From: Deltaproteobacteria bacterium
Lineage (GTDB): Bacteria > Myxococcota_A > Bradymonadia > REDH01
Length of the DNA stretch: 36,015 bases
Assembly (NCBI GenBank): GCA_007693585.1
Contig: REDH01000066.1
Span: 1 to 36,015 of the forward strand
Direction of reading: 5' to 3'
Shown: positions 1 to 6,962 of the stretch, one piece after another
Layout: the number at the start of each line of letters is the position of its first letter
Numbering within the stretch: the stretch's first letter is position 1
The notes under the pieces: generated by a model
What the model was told of the DNA's origin: nothing
What the model saw: only the letters and a program-made list of their open reading frames with translations
The model's database searches: none
Program-made: the position numbers and the translations under genes

Positions 1-1
1 G

Positions 2-814
2 ACCGCCGCACACCCGCACCCCCCAGAGAGCACCGGACCCACCACTGCACCACCCCCACGCCCCCCCTCCCACGACGGACTCCACCTCGTGATCGCCCTC
101 GACGGATCCTTCCCCGTCATGCACGCCGACCGCGGACCCTGGCTCTACCCGACCGCGGGACTCCTCCTCTCCGGCCGGCACGCCCGGCTCGACGTGCGCA
201 GCATGGCCCCCTTCGCCATCGGCGACGGCATCGTCGGCGCCGTGCGCTACCTCGCCACCGGAAGCAGCGAGCTCCCCCCACTCATGGGCGCCCTCAACCG
301 CCACAACGACCCGCCCGTCGCCATCCCCGCCCTCGCCGTCACCCTCGACGGACTCATCCCCCGCGACGACGGCGCCCACGGGATCCTCGGCGGAGAGTAC
401 CGCCTCGTGCTCGCCGGACGACCCTTCGAAGCCGACCTCTCCGGACCCGAGGAACCCCGGGCCGGCATGGACACCGAACGCACCGTCTCCTTCCTGCTCA
501 ACCAGGTCGCCCTGCGCGGCGGCCTCGCCGTGGACACCCGCGGCACACGCGTCCACGCCGTCGCCCTCGCCGGCAACGGCTTCGGCACCCTCTCCCTGTG
601 GAACCCCCTGCTCGGCCTCGAGTTCGCCGTCCACACCCCCGCCCGGGGCTGGGCCGGCTTCCACGCCCGGCTCCGCGGACAGGTCCAGCACGTCGGCTAC
701 GCCGGCTACGAACCCGTCAACCGGAGCGACGCACCCTTCTGGGACACCGACATCCGCGAGTGGACCCGCACCCTCTCCCTCGAGCTCGGCATGACCCTCC
801 GCCTGGGACGCTGA
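2..814 (+). CDS. Hypothetical protein, C-terminal part (5' partial)
   Basis: The frame is open from the window edge, so the start probably lies upstream; a GTG at 89 is the first start-like codon inside the window but has no ribosome binding site. The first ~25 visible residues are Pro/Thr-rich and look like a linker; from about position 70 the protein becomes an ordered domain with alternating hydrophobic and polar residues. Its last residues (LELGMTLRLGR) alternate as in a closing beta strand, so an outer-membrane or extracellular beta-rich domain is possible. I do not recognise a family. The gene is co-directional with the aminomutase downstream but is separated from it by a repeat tract. 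Confidence 0.6.
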   Translation, partial: TAAHPHPPESTGPTTAPPPRPPSHDGLHLVIALDGSFPVMHADRGPWLYPTAGLLLSGRHARLDVRSMAPFAIGDGIVGAVRYLATGSSELPPLMGALNRHNDPPVAIPALAVTLDGLIPRDDGAHGILGGEYRLVLAGRPFEADLSGPEEPRAGMDTERTVSFLLNQVALRGGLAVDTRGTRVHAVALAGNGFGTLSLWNPLLGLEFAVHTPARGWAGFHARLRGQVQHVGYAGYEPVNRSDAPFWDTDIREWTRTLSLELGMTLRLGR

Positions 815-962
815 CCCCACGCCCCGCACAACGCGCGCGGCTTGCACCCCCCTCCCGCCGAAGCTACCCGAAGGGGCGCTCGCCCCCGCGCGGAACCGAA
901 CCCTGCGGAGGATGCAACGCCAGACGGAACCGAACCGACGAAACACCGGAGCCCGTGCGAAT

Positions 963-1050
963 CGGAACCGCCACGACCCGGAACCGCAACGACCCGGAAC
1001 CGCAACGACCCGGAACCGCCACGAACCGCAAACGCCACGAACCGCAAACG
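963..1050. repeat. 16-bp tandem repeats upstream of the aminomutase gene
   Basis: Four units of CGGAACCGCMACGACC start at 963, 979, 995 and 1011 (the last ends in ACGAAC), followed by two units of CCACGAACCGCAAACG starting at 1019 and 1035, also in 16-bp register. Looser relatives (GGAACCGAACC, CCGGAACCGCC) occur on both sides, from about 893 to 1075. Because 16 is not a multiple of three, the array would change amino-acid sequence in every unit if translated, so I treat it as non-coding. The 309-bp gap 815-1123 otherwise shows nothing recognisable. Confidence 0.85.
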
Positions 1051-1123
1051 CCGCACACCGGAACCGCCAGCGGCCGGAGACGGCCGGGCGCGCCCCACAC
1101 AACCGCCTCCGCCAGACCACATC

Positions 1124-2473
1124 ATGCAGCACCCCCACCCCGCAGACGCATCCTCCCGCAAGCCCGACCCGTCCGCAGCGCACGCGGAACACCCCGCCCC
1201 GCCGCACACCACAGAGGACAATGCTGCCGCGAACAGCACCGGCGCGGACGCCCACCCCACCCCACCCCCCGAACCGGAACGCGCAACCGTCGCCCCCCCC
1301 GGACCCCCACTGCGCCGCGGCAAAGCCCACGGCGCCTGCCCCAACCCCAACGGCGGACCCGCAGGCCCCTGGACCGACGTCCCCGAAGACGACTGGAACC
1401 GATGGACCTGGCAGCAGGCCAACCGCCTGCGACGCCTCGACGACATCGACCGCGCCCTCCACCTCACCGACGACGAACGTGACGCCTTCGTGCGCTCCGC
1501 CAACCTCTTCGACGTCGCCGTCACCCCCTACTACGCCTCCCTCATGCGAACCGGGGACCCCCGCTGCCCCATCCGACTCCAGTCCCTCCCCCAGAAGGGC
1601 GAGCTCGCCCACTTCCCCTTCGAACTCGACGACCCCCTCGCCGAAGAAGAGCACATGCCCGTCCCGGGCATCACCTACCGGTACCCCGACCGCATCCTCT
1701 TCTACGTCACACACAACTGCCCGGTCTACTGCCGACACTGCACCCGCAAGCGAAAGGTCGCCGACCCCGGCTCCGCCGCCGCGCGTCTCCAGATCGAGGA
1801 AGGACTCCGCTGGATCGCACGCACTACCACCGTGCGCGACGTCCTCCTCAGCGGCGGCGACCCCCTCACCCTCTCCGACGACCGACTCCTCGACCTCCTC
1901 CACCGACTCGCCGACATCCCCCACGTCGAAGTCATCCGCCTCGGCACACGAAACCCCGTCACCCTCCCCCAACGCTTCACCCCCGAACTCTGCCAGCGCC
2001 TGCGCGACGTCCGACCCCTCTACGTCCACACCCACTTCAACCACCCCGCCGAGTGCAGCGCCGCCGCCGCCACCGCCCTCGAACGACTCGCCGACGCCGG
2101 ATGCGTCCTCGGAAACCAGATGGTCCTCCTGCGCGGCGTCAACGACGACCCCGCCACCGTCCTCGAACTCAACCGCTGGCTCCTCCGACACCGCTGCCGA
2201 CCCTACTACATCTTCCAGGCCGACATGGCCCGCGGCATCACACACTTCCGAACACCCCTCCAGCGCGGCCTCGACATCATCGAACACCTCCGCGGACGCA
2301 TCGGCGGCATGGGCGTCCCCCACTTCGCCATCGACCTCCCCGGCGGCGGCGGAAAAATCACCCTCACCCCCGAACACGTCGTCCACCGCGACGGAAACCA
2401 CTGGACCTTCCGCAACACCTTCGGACGAACCTTCTCCTTCGTCGACGCCGGCGCCCTCGAAGACGACCCCTGA
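1124..2473 (+). CDS. kamA: Lysine 2,3-aminomutase family radical SAM enzyme
   Basis: Radical S-adenosylmethionine, PLP-dependent enzyme that interconverts L-lysine and L-beta-lysine. The radical-SAM cluster motif CPVYCRHC is present (CxxxCxxC), followed by the SGGDPL glycine-rich motif. The PLP-lysine motif PGGGGK is intact, as is the aspartate two residues before it, and the QADMARGITHFRT segment keeps the second substrate-binding aspartate of the family. From ATG 1124 the protein is 449 residues, close to the ~416 of the clostridial enzyme, with a ~55-residue low-complexity N-terminal extension. The frame stays open back to a TTG at 842, but that stretch is the out-of-register repeat tract, so 1124 (or an internal start) is preferred; no Shine-Dalgarno is visible. 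No beta-lysine acetyltransferase (ablB) is adjacent, so an osmolyte role is not shown. The EF-P-modifying relative EpmB is the main alternative. Confidence 0.9.
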   Translation: MQHPHPADASSRKPDPSAAHAEHPAPPHTTEDNAAANSTGADAHPTPPPEPERATVAPPGPPLRRGKAHGACPNPNGGPAGPWTDVPEDDWNRWTWQQANRLRRLDDIDRALHLTDDERDAFVRSANLFDVAVTPYYASLMRTGDPRCPIRLQSLPQKGELAHFPFELDDPLAEEEHMPVPGITYRYPDRILFYVTHNCPVYCRHCTRKRKVADPGSAAARLQIEEGLRWIARTTTVRDVLLSGGDPLTLSDDRLLDLLHRLADIPHVEVIRLGTRNPVTLPQRFTPELCQRLRDVRPLYVHTHFNHPAECSAAAATALERLADAGCVLGNQMVLLRGVNDDPATVLELNRWLLRHRCRPYYIFQADMARGITHFRTPLQRGLDIIEHLRGRIGGMGVPHFAIDLPGGGGKITLTPEHVVHRDGNHWTFRNTFGRTFSFVDAGALEDDP

Positions 2474-2504
2474 ACCACCGCCGCGTCCCGCCTCGCCATT
2501 CGAC
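2469..2504. repeat. 36-bp direct repeat, copy 1 (covers kamA stop)
   Basis: Identical over 36 bases to 2543-2578, starting CCTGAACCACCGCCGCGTCC. Copy 1 includes the TGA stop codon of the aminomutase gene, so the second copy looks like a short tandem duplication of the gene's 3' end separated by a 38-bp unique spacer. Confidence 0.9.
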
Positions 2505-2542
2505 GATGCGGACCCACGGGTGCTCCGCGGCGCGCTGCGCGA

Positions 2543-2578
2543 CCTGAACCACCGCCGCGTCCCGCCTCGCCATTCGAC
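2543..2578. repeat. 36-bp direct repeat, copy 2
   Basis: Second perfect copy of the 2469-2504 sequence, 74 bp downstream, in the intergenic region before the CrtC/AttH-like gene. I saw no further copies in this window. Confidence 0.9.
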
Positions 2579-2610
2579 CGCGACCCCCTTGCACACGACC
2601 CGCCCTCATG

Positions 2611-2629
2611 CCACTGGTATGACCAGTGG
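2611..2629. promoter_or_regulatory. Perfect 19-bp palindrome, FadR/GntR-type operator candidate
   Basis: CCACTGGTATGACCAGTGG has two perfect 8-bp arms around ATG. Its core TGGTATGACCA fits the TNGTNNNACNA operator consensus of the FadR subgroup of GntR regulators, and CTGGTnnnACCAG is the core of enterobacterial FadR sites. An extended -10-like TGGTATGAC lies inside it, so a bound protein would block initiation. It is 41 bp before the ATG chosen for the next gene. The palindrome is certain; the regulator is inferred. Confidence 0.5.
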
Positions 2630-2670
2630 ACCATCTCGCCCTGCCACCCACACAACACCCCCGCGCGACC

Positions 2671-3681
2671 ATGACCCCCACCCACGACAACCGGCCCCGC
2701 CAGCGCCCCGAACGACCCGCCGTCGAAAGCTGGTTCCTGCGCGCCAACCTCCCCGGTCAGGCCCGCGCCCTCTGGCTCAAGATCACCACCCTCGGACACC
2801 CCGCCGAAGCCGGCGTCACCGAAGCCTGGTGCTCCCTCTTCGACGGCGACGACACCGCCGCATGGCGCACCACCGTGCCCTGGCCCAGCGCCTCCATCTC
2901 CGGCGGCGACGGCACCCCCGTCGCCCTGCGCGCCGCCGGCTGCGAATGGCACCTCGACGACCACGGCGGCTCCTCCCGCGGCCGCCTCACCGGCGACGCC
3001 GGCACCGTCGCCTGGGACCTCCGCTTCTCCCGCGTCGACGGTCCCCTCGGCGAACCCCTGTGCCTCCTCCCCTCCCGCCGCCTCGTCGACGGACCCCTCC
3101 CCCGCTCCAAGCTCCTCACCCCCTTCCCCGCCACCCGCGTCCACGGCACCCTCCACTGGAACGACACCCCCTGGGAGATCACCGACTGGATCGGCATGCA
3201 GGGCCACAACTGGCAGGACGCCCACGCCCCCGAATACGCCTGGGGACACTGCGTCTTCACCACCCCCGACGGCGCGCTCACCGGCCTCGCCGAAGGCGCC
3301 ACCGGCCGCATCCGCATCGCCGGCGTCACCACCCCCCGCATCTCCCTCCTCGGCGTCCGCCACGACGGCCGCACGTACCGCTTCGACACACTCGTCGACC
3401 TCTGGCGCCAGGACGGCGACATCGCCTTCCCCAACTGGACCCTCCGCATCCGCGGCGCCGACGGCGAGGCCCTCCTCGCCATGCGCGCCAACCCCACCCG
3501 CATGGTCTGCCTGGGCTACGACAACCCCGACCGCTCCCGCCGCTTCTGCCACAACTCCAAGACCGCCGCCGTCACCCTCCGCGTCCAGCCCGTCCGCGGA
3601 CACGGATTCGAGCTCGCCAGCACCGACGGCGGCGCCCTCGAATTCCTCCTCCCCGACGCCCACGTCCTCCCCGTCGTCTGA
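2671..3681 (+). CDS. CrtC/AttH lipocalin-like domain protein
   Basis: A 336-residue protein resembling the hydroxyneurosporene-synthase (CrtC)/AttH lipocalin-like family. Family-like features are the N-terminal ESWFLRAN...ALWLK segment and the central MQGHNW...YAWGHC segment. Members fold as paired lipocalin-like barrels and include carotenoid hydratases, but many act on unknown lipids; no carotenoid genes are seen here, so hydratase activity is not claimed. No signal peptide is apparent. ATG 2671 is chosen over GTG 2626 because 2626 falls inside the palindrome that probably overlaps the promoter. The GMC oxidoreductase 116 bp downstream is likely co-transcribed, suggesting action on a shared lipid or terpenoid substrate. 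Confidence 0.65.
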   Translation: MTPTHDNRPRQRPERPAVESWFLRANLPGQARALWLKITTLGHPAEAGVTEAWCSLFDGDDTAAWRTTVPWPSASISGGDGTPVALRAAGCEWHLDDHGGSSRGRLTGDAGTVAWDLRFSRVDGPLGEPLCLLPSRRLVDGPLPRSKLLTPFPATRVHGTLHWNDTPWEITDWIGMQGHNWQDAHAPEYAWGHCVFTTPDGALTGLAEGATGRIRIAGVTTPRISLLGVRHDGRTYRFDTLVDLWRQDGDIAFPNWTLRIRGADGEALLAMRANPTRMVCLGYDNPDRSRRFCHNSKTAAVTLRVQPVRGHGFELASTDGGALEFLLPDAHVLPVV

Positions 3682-3797
3682 GTCCTCCCCCGGCACCCCG
3701 GGGGCGCGATGACCTCCGCGGACGTCCCCGACCTCCCGCCCCCGGTCCCACGACTCCACCCCGGCCCCCCCGCCGCTCCCCGCATCACCGACCCACC

Positions 3798-6191
3798 ATG
3801 CCCATCAGCTTCCTCGAGACCATGGAGGGCCCCCTCGTCGACCGCGACGGGCGCGCCCATCACGCCGTCCTCGACCTGCGCTGCGAGAGCGGGCGCATCG
3901 CCTCCTTCACCCTCGACGGGCTCGCCCGCATCACCGGCACCTTCTCCGCAGGTCCCTGGGCCGACGCCGCCGCCTGCGAGGGCACCCTCGAGGTGCGACC
4001 CGTCCGCGGCCGGCGCCTCGGCTACACCGCCGAGTTCCGCGGCACCGACAACGCCCGCTACCGCCTCGTCGGCGTCAAGCACCCGAACCCCCTGCGGCCC
4101 CTCGCCTCCATGACCACCCTCCACACGCGGCTGCTCCGCGAGGGCGAGTGCGTGGCCGAAGGCATCCTGCGCTTCGAGTGGAACACCCTCGGCGCTTTCC
4201 TCGCCTCCTGGCGGCCCTGGCACGGCATGCAGACCCAGCCCATGACCGCGCCGCCCCGCCACCCCGACCTGCCCGGACCCGAACCGCTCGACCCCCTCGA
4301 GCGGCGCACCATGCACGCCCTCGGCGAGGCCCTGATCGCCCCCGGGGTCAAGGTCCCCCCGCTCGATGACGAGACCGTCGAGCAGGCGATCGCCATCCTC
4401 GCCTTCCTGCCCGGGCACCTCCAGCTCGTCTTCCGCGCAGCACTGCGCGCCCTCGACGCCGGCGCCCGGCTCCGCCATCGACAAGCCTTCGCCGCTCTGC
4501 CGCTGGACCGCCGACGCAACCTCCTGCGCGACGCCGAAGGCCTCGGGACCGCCGGCGCCGCCGCCACCCTGCTCCTCGGCATGCCCATCAAGAGCGCCCA
4601 CTTCGCACGGCGCGAGTACCTCGACGCCCTCGGCGTGCCCGACTACCGCAACCCCGTCCGAGAGAAGGAGCCGCGCTGGCTGCAAAACCACACCCCCGCC
4701 GAGGCCCTCGGTGAACGCGAAACCGTGGTCGACGCCGACGTCGTCATCATCGGCACCGGCGCCGGCGGAGGACCGGTCGCCGCCTCCCTCGCCGAGGCCG
4801 GGCTCGGTGTCGTCCTCCTCGAGGAAGGACACTACCACCGGCGCGAGGACTTCGCCGGGGACCCCGCCGAACGCCTCCTGCGCTTCTGGCGCGACGGCGG
4901 CGTCAACAGCACCATCGGCAACGCCCCCGTCGTGCTCCCCCTCGGCCGCATGGTCGGCGGCTCCACAGCCATCAACTCCGGCACCTGCTTCCGCACCCCC
5001 GACGACGTCCTGCAGCGGTGGCGCGACGAGGGGCTGCCCGAGGACTTCGCCCCCGAGAACTTCGCCCGATGGCTGGACCTCGCCGAGGCCGAACTGGGGG
5101 TCGAACCCGGCGACCCGGCCTGGCTCGGACGCATCGCCGAGGCGGTGGCGAAGGGCGCGGACGCCCTCGGCGGCATCCACGGACCCCTGCGCCGCAACGC
5201 CCCCGGCTGCGACGGACAGGGCCTGTGCGTCGTCGGATGCCCCACCGGCGCCAAGCGCTCCTCCGACGTGTCCTGGGTGCCCCGCGCCCTGAAGGCCGGC
5301 GCCGCCCTCTTCACCGGACTGCCCGTCACCCGCCTCCTCATGCGCGGGAGACGATGCCACGGCGTGCTCGCCACCGGACAGGACCGGCACGGCGCACCCC
5401 GCACCCTCGAGGTGCGCGCGAAGATCGTCGTCGTCGCCTGCGGCACCCTCCACTCCCCCGTGCTCCTCGCCCGCAACGGCATCCGCCTGCCGTGGCTGGG
5501 ACGAAACCTCTCCGTCCACCCCGCCGTGGGCGTCCACGCCCTCTTCCCCGAGAGCCAGGGCCAGCCCTGGCGCGCCATCCCACAGAGCTACGGCGTCGAG
5601 GGCCTCGTCGATCCCCGCGTGCGCTTCGAGGGCTTCGCCGGGCCACCGCAGCTCACCGCCCCCTCCATGACCCTCTTCGGCGAGGAGCTCACCCGCTGGA
5701 TGGACCGCTTCGACCACATCGGCCAGTACGGCTTCATGGTCTGCGACGACGGCAACGGACGGGTGGTGCCCGGTCCCGATGGACGCCCGCTCGTCCACTA
5801 CCATGTCGACCGCGAGGCCACCGCCCTCTTCCGCCGCGGCTCGGCCGTACTCTCCGAGATGCTGTTCACCGGCGGCGCGAGCGAGATCAGCACCGGCATC
5901 GACGGCGTCGGCGTCATCCGCTCCATCGACGAAGCACGAGCCATCGCCGCAAGACCCCTGCGCGCGCACCACTTCCGGCTGATGGGCTTCCACCCCCTCG
6001 GCACCTGCCGGATGGGCAGCCGGCCCGACCGAGGCGTCGTCGACCCCGACCACCGCGTCTGGGGCACCACCAACCTCCACGTCATCGACGGCTCCACCAT
6101 CCCCACGGGACTCGGCGTGAACCCCCAGATCACGATCATGGCCGCCGCCCTCCGCGCCGCCGAGGGCATCCGCGACCGGCTGGGCGGCTGA
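3798..6191 (+). CDS. GMC-family FAD oxidoreductase, long-chain alcohol oxidase-like
   Basis: A 797-residue flavoprotein with three parts. Residues ~1-150 form a beta-rich domain without clear family. Residues ~165-260 form a small helical domain like that before the catalytic part of fatty-alcohol oxidases. The GMC domain follows, with FAD-binding motif GTGAGGG at about 319-325. The segment GCDGQGLCVVGCPTGAKR (~470-487) is typical of the long-chain alcohol oxidase/dehydrogenase branch. The conserved active-site pair is present as His732 (HPLGTCRMG) and Asn775 (GVNPQ). Expected reaction: oxidation of a hydrophobic primary alcohol to the aldehyde. The frame is open far upstream, but ATG 3798 begins the first protein-like sequence. 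It probably shares a transcript with the lipocalin-like gene. Sterol oxidase activity is an alternative. Confidence 0.85.
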   Translation: MPISFLETMEGPLVDRDGRAHHAVLDLRCESGRIASFTLDGLARITGTFSAGPWADAAACEGTLEVRPVRGRRLGYTAEFRGTDNARYRLVGVKHPNPLRPLASMTTLHTRLLREGECVAEGILRFEWNTLGAFLASWRPWHGMQTQPMTAPPRHPDLPGPEPLDPLERRTMHALGEALIAPGVKVPPLDDETVEQAIAILAFLPGHLQLVFRAALRALDAGARLRHRQAFAALPLDRRRNLLRDAEGLGTAGAAATLLLGMPIKSAHFARREYLDALGVPDYRNPVREKEPRWLQNHTPAEALGERETVVDADVVIIGTGAGGGPVAASLAEAGLGVVLLEEGHYHRREDFAGDPAERLLRFWRDGGVNSTIGNAPVVLPLGRMVGGSTAINSGTCFRTPDDVLQRWRDEGLPEDFAPENFARWLDLAEAELGVEPGDPAWLGRIAEAVAKGADALGGIHGPLRRNAPGCDGQGLCVVGCPTGAKRSSDVSWVPRALKAGAALFTGLPVTRLLMRGRRCHGVLATGQDRHGAPRTLEVRAKIVVVACGTLHSPVLLARNGIRLPWLGRNLSVHPAVGVHALFPESQGQPWRAIPQSYGVEGLVDPRVRFEGFAGPPQLTAPSMTLFGEELTRWMDRFDHIGQYGFMVCDDGNGRVVPGPDGRPLVHYHVDREATALFRRGSAVLSEMLFTGGASEISTGIDGVGVIRSIDEARAIAARPLRAHHFRLMGFHPLGTCRMGSRPDRGVVDPDHRVWGTTNLHVIDGSTIPTGLGVNPQITIMAAALRAAEGIRDRLGG

Positions 6192-6220
6192 GGCAACCGA
6201 CCCGGAAAGGGCGCAGGACG

Positions 6221-6306
6221 CACAACGCGAACACCCCTGCCGGCCGTGGTCACGCAGGGGTGTCCATCACACGAACGAAGCGGACCGTCAGGCGGTCTCG
6301 TCCTCC
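6221..6306. repeat. ~86-bp direct repeat, copy 1 (terminator plus lipoprotein-gene 3' end)
   Basis: Near-identical to 6335-6420 at a 114-bp offset. It contains a hairpin and, on the minus strand, the last codons (EDETA and stop) of the acidic lipoprotein gene. The only clear differences within the unit are in the hairpin loop. Copy 1 thus carries a relic 3' end of a gene whose body is absent. Confidence 0.9.
6231..6263. terminator. Hairpin terminator, distal copy
   Basis: Perfect 10-bp arms ACACCCCTGC (6231-6240) and GCAGGGGTGT (6254-6263) with a 13-nt loop, between the converging GMC oxidase and lipoprotein genes. There is no strong T tract on either side, so termination is inferred from position and symmetry. 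Confidence 0.6.
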
Positions 6307-6334
6307 TCGCCGCCGCCGGCGGCGGCACAGGGCC

Positions 6335-6420
6335 CACAACGCGAACACCCCTGCCGGCCGTGGCCGTGCAGGGGTGTCCATCACACGAACGAAGCGGACC
6401 GTCAGGCGGTCTCGTCCTCG
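6335..6420. repeat. ~86-bp direct repeat, copy 2 (true 3' end of lipoprotein gene)
   Basis: Second copy of 6221-6306. Here the stop codon at 6402-6404 belongs to the intact lipoprotein gene on the minus strand, and the hairpin follows it as a terminator. Confidence 0.9.
6345..6377 (-). terminator. Hairpin terminator of the acidic lipoprotein gene
   Basis: Same 10-bp arms as the distal copy (6345-6354 and 6368-6377), 25 bp beyond the lipoprotein stop codon. The two hairpins in series may separate the converging transcripts. Confidence 0.6.
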
Positions 6421-6710
6421 TCCTCATCCTCGTCACCGGCGTCGGCTTCCTCGTCGTCGCCGTGCTCCTCCCCATCGTGGTCCTCGGCCTCCTCGTCGTC
6501 ACCGTGCTCTTCGCCGTGGTCCTCGGCGGCTTCCTCGGCGTGCTCCTCGGTGGCTTCCTCGCCGTGCTCTTCCTCGCCGTGCTCCTCGGCGGCCTCTTCG
6601 GCGGGGGCCGTGGCGGGCGCCTCGTCGGGGCTCTGGGTGCCACCGCAAGCGGCGAGGGATAGTCCGAGGGCGAACAGGATGGCGGAAAGCAATGCGAAAC
6701 GGTTCATCAT
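6402..6710 (-). CDS. His/Asp/Glu-rich lipoprotein
   Basis: A 102-residue protein starting MMNRFALLSAILFALG and continuing to a lipobox ending LAAC, so it should be exported and lipidated. After ~15 Pro/Ala/Thr residues the whole remainder is a low-complexity tail of Glu, Asp, His and Ala (HGEE, HGDDEEAEDH units), ending in a run of Asp/Glu. Such a tail could bind divalent cations or act as a charged surface layer; no enzyme domain is present. Two ATGs are adjacent (6710 and 6707); GGAG about 10 bases upstream supports this start. The gene converges on the GMC oxidase, and its 3' end is duplicated downstream. Repetitive GAG/GAC codons suggest slippage-driven length variation. Confidence 0.85.
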   Translation of the reverse strand: MMNRFALLSAILFALGLSLAACGGTQSPDEAPATAPAEEAAEEHGEEEHGEEATEEHAEEAAEDHGEEHGDDEEAEDHDGEEHGDDEEADAGDEDEDEDETA

Positions 6711-6816
6711 GATCTCGTTCTCCGGGCGAAGGGAGGGGGTGAAGGCCACAACCCCGACGGGGTCCCGGCCATCCGGCACGGCGAGCCTCTGACCCGCACG
6801 AACCGTGGAGCCGCTC

Positions 6817-6844
6817 AGAATGATGGGTTTTCGCACCGCGTCAA
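6817..6844 (-). promoter_or_regulatory. Candidate sigma-70-type promoter of the acidic lipoprotein
   Basis: On the minus strand TTGACG (6844-6839) is followed, after 16 bp, by CATTCT (6822-6817). The -35 is good, the -10 is weak. It lies about 107 bp before the lipoprotein start. Confidence 0.35.
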
Positions 6845-6895
6845 GAGATCATGACACCTTCGGCACGATCGTGGCCTTGGGAGCCCGTCGGGACC

Positions 6896-6924
6896 TCGAC
6901 AGTGCTCCGCCCCGTGCGTACCTG
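6896..6924 (+). promoter_or_regulatory. Candidate promoter of the glycine oxidase gene
   Basis: TCGACA (6896-6901), 17-bp spacer, TACCTG (6919-6924), about 40 bp before the ATG at 6963. A small hairpin, GCCCGC-GGA-GCGGGC (6928-6942), falls in the predicted leader. Confidence 0.4.
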
Positions 6925-6962
6925 CCCGCCCGCGGAGCGGGCTGCACGGATCCCGGAGACCG

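Noticed and set aside
912-3797. Upstream extension of the GMC oxidase frame
   Set aside because: Ser/Thr/Pro-rich shadow of kamA and the lipocalin-like gene in another frame; true sequence begins at ATG 3798.
6246-6662. Hydrophobic open frame on the + strand looking like a membrane protein
   Set aside because: It is the complement of the GAG/GAC-rich acidic lipoprotein gene; CTC and GTC codons appear automatically. The minus-strand gene has a lipobox and Shine-Dalgarno.
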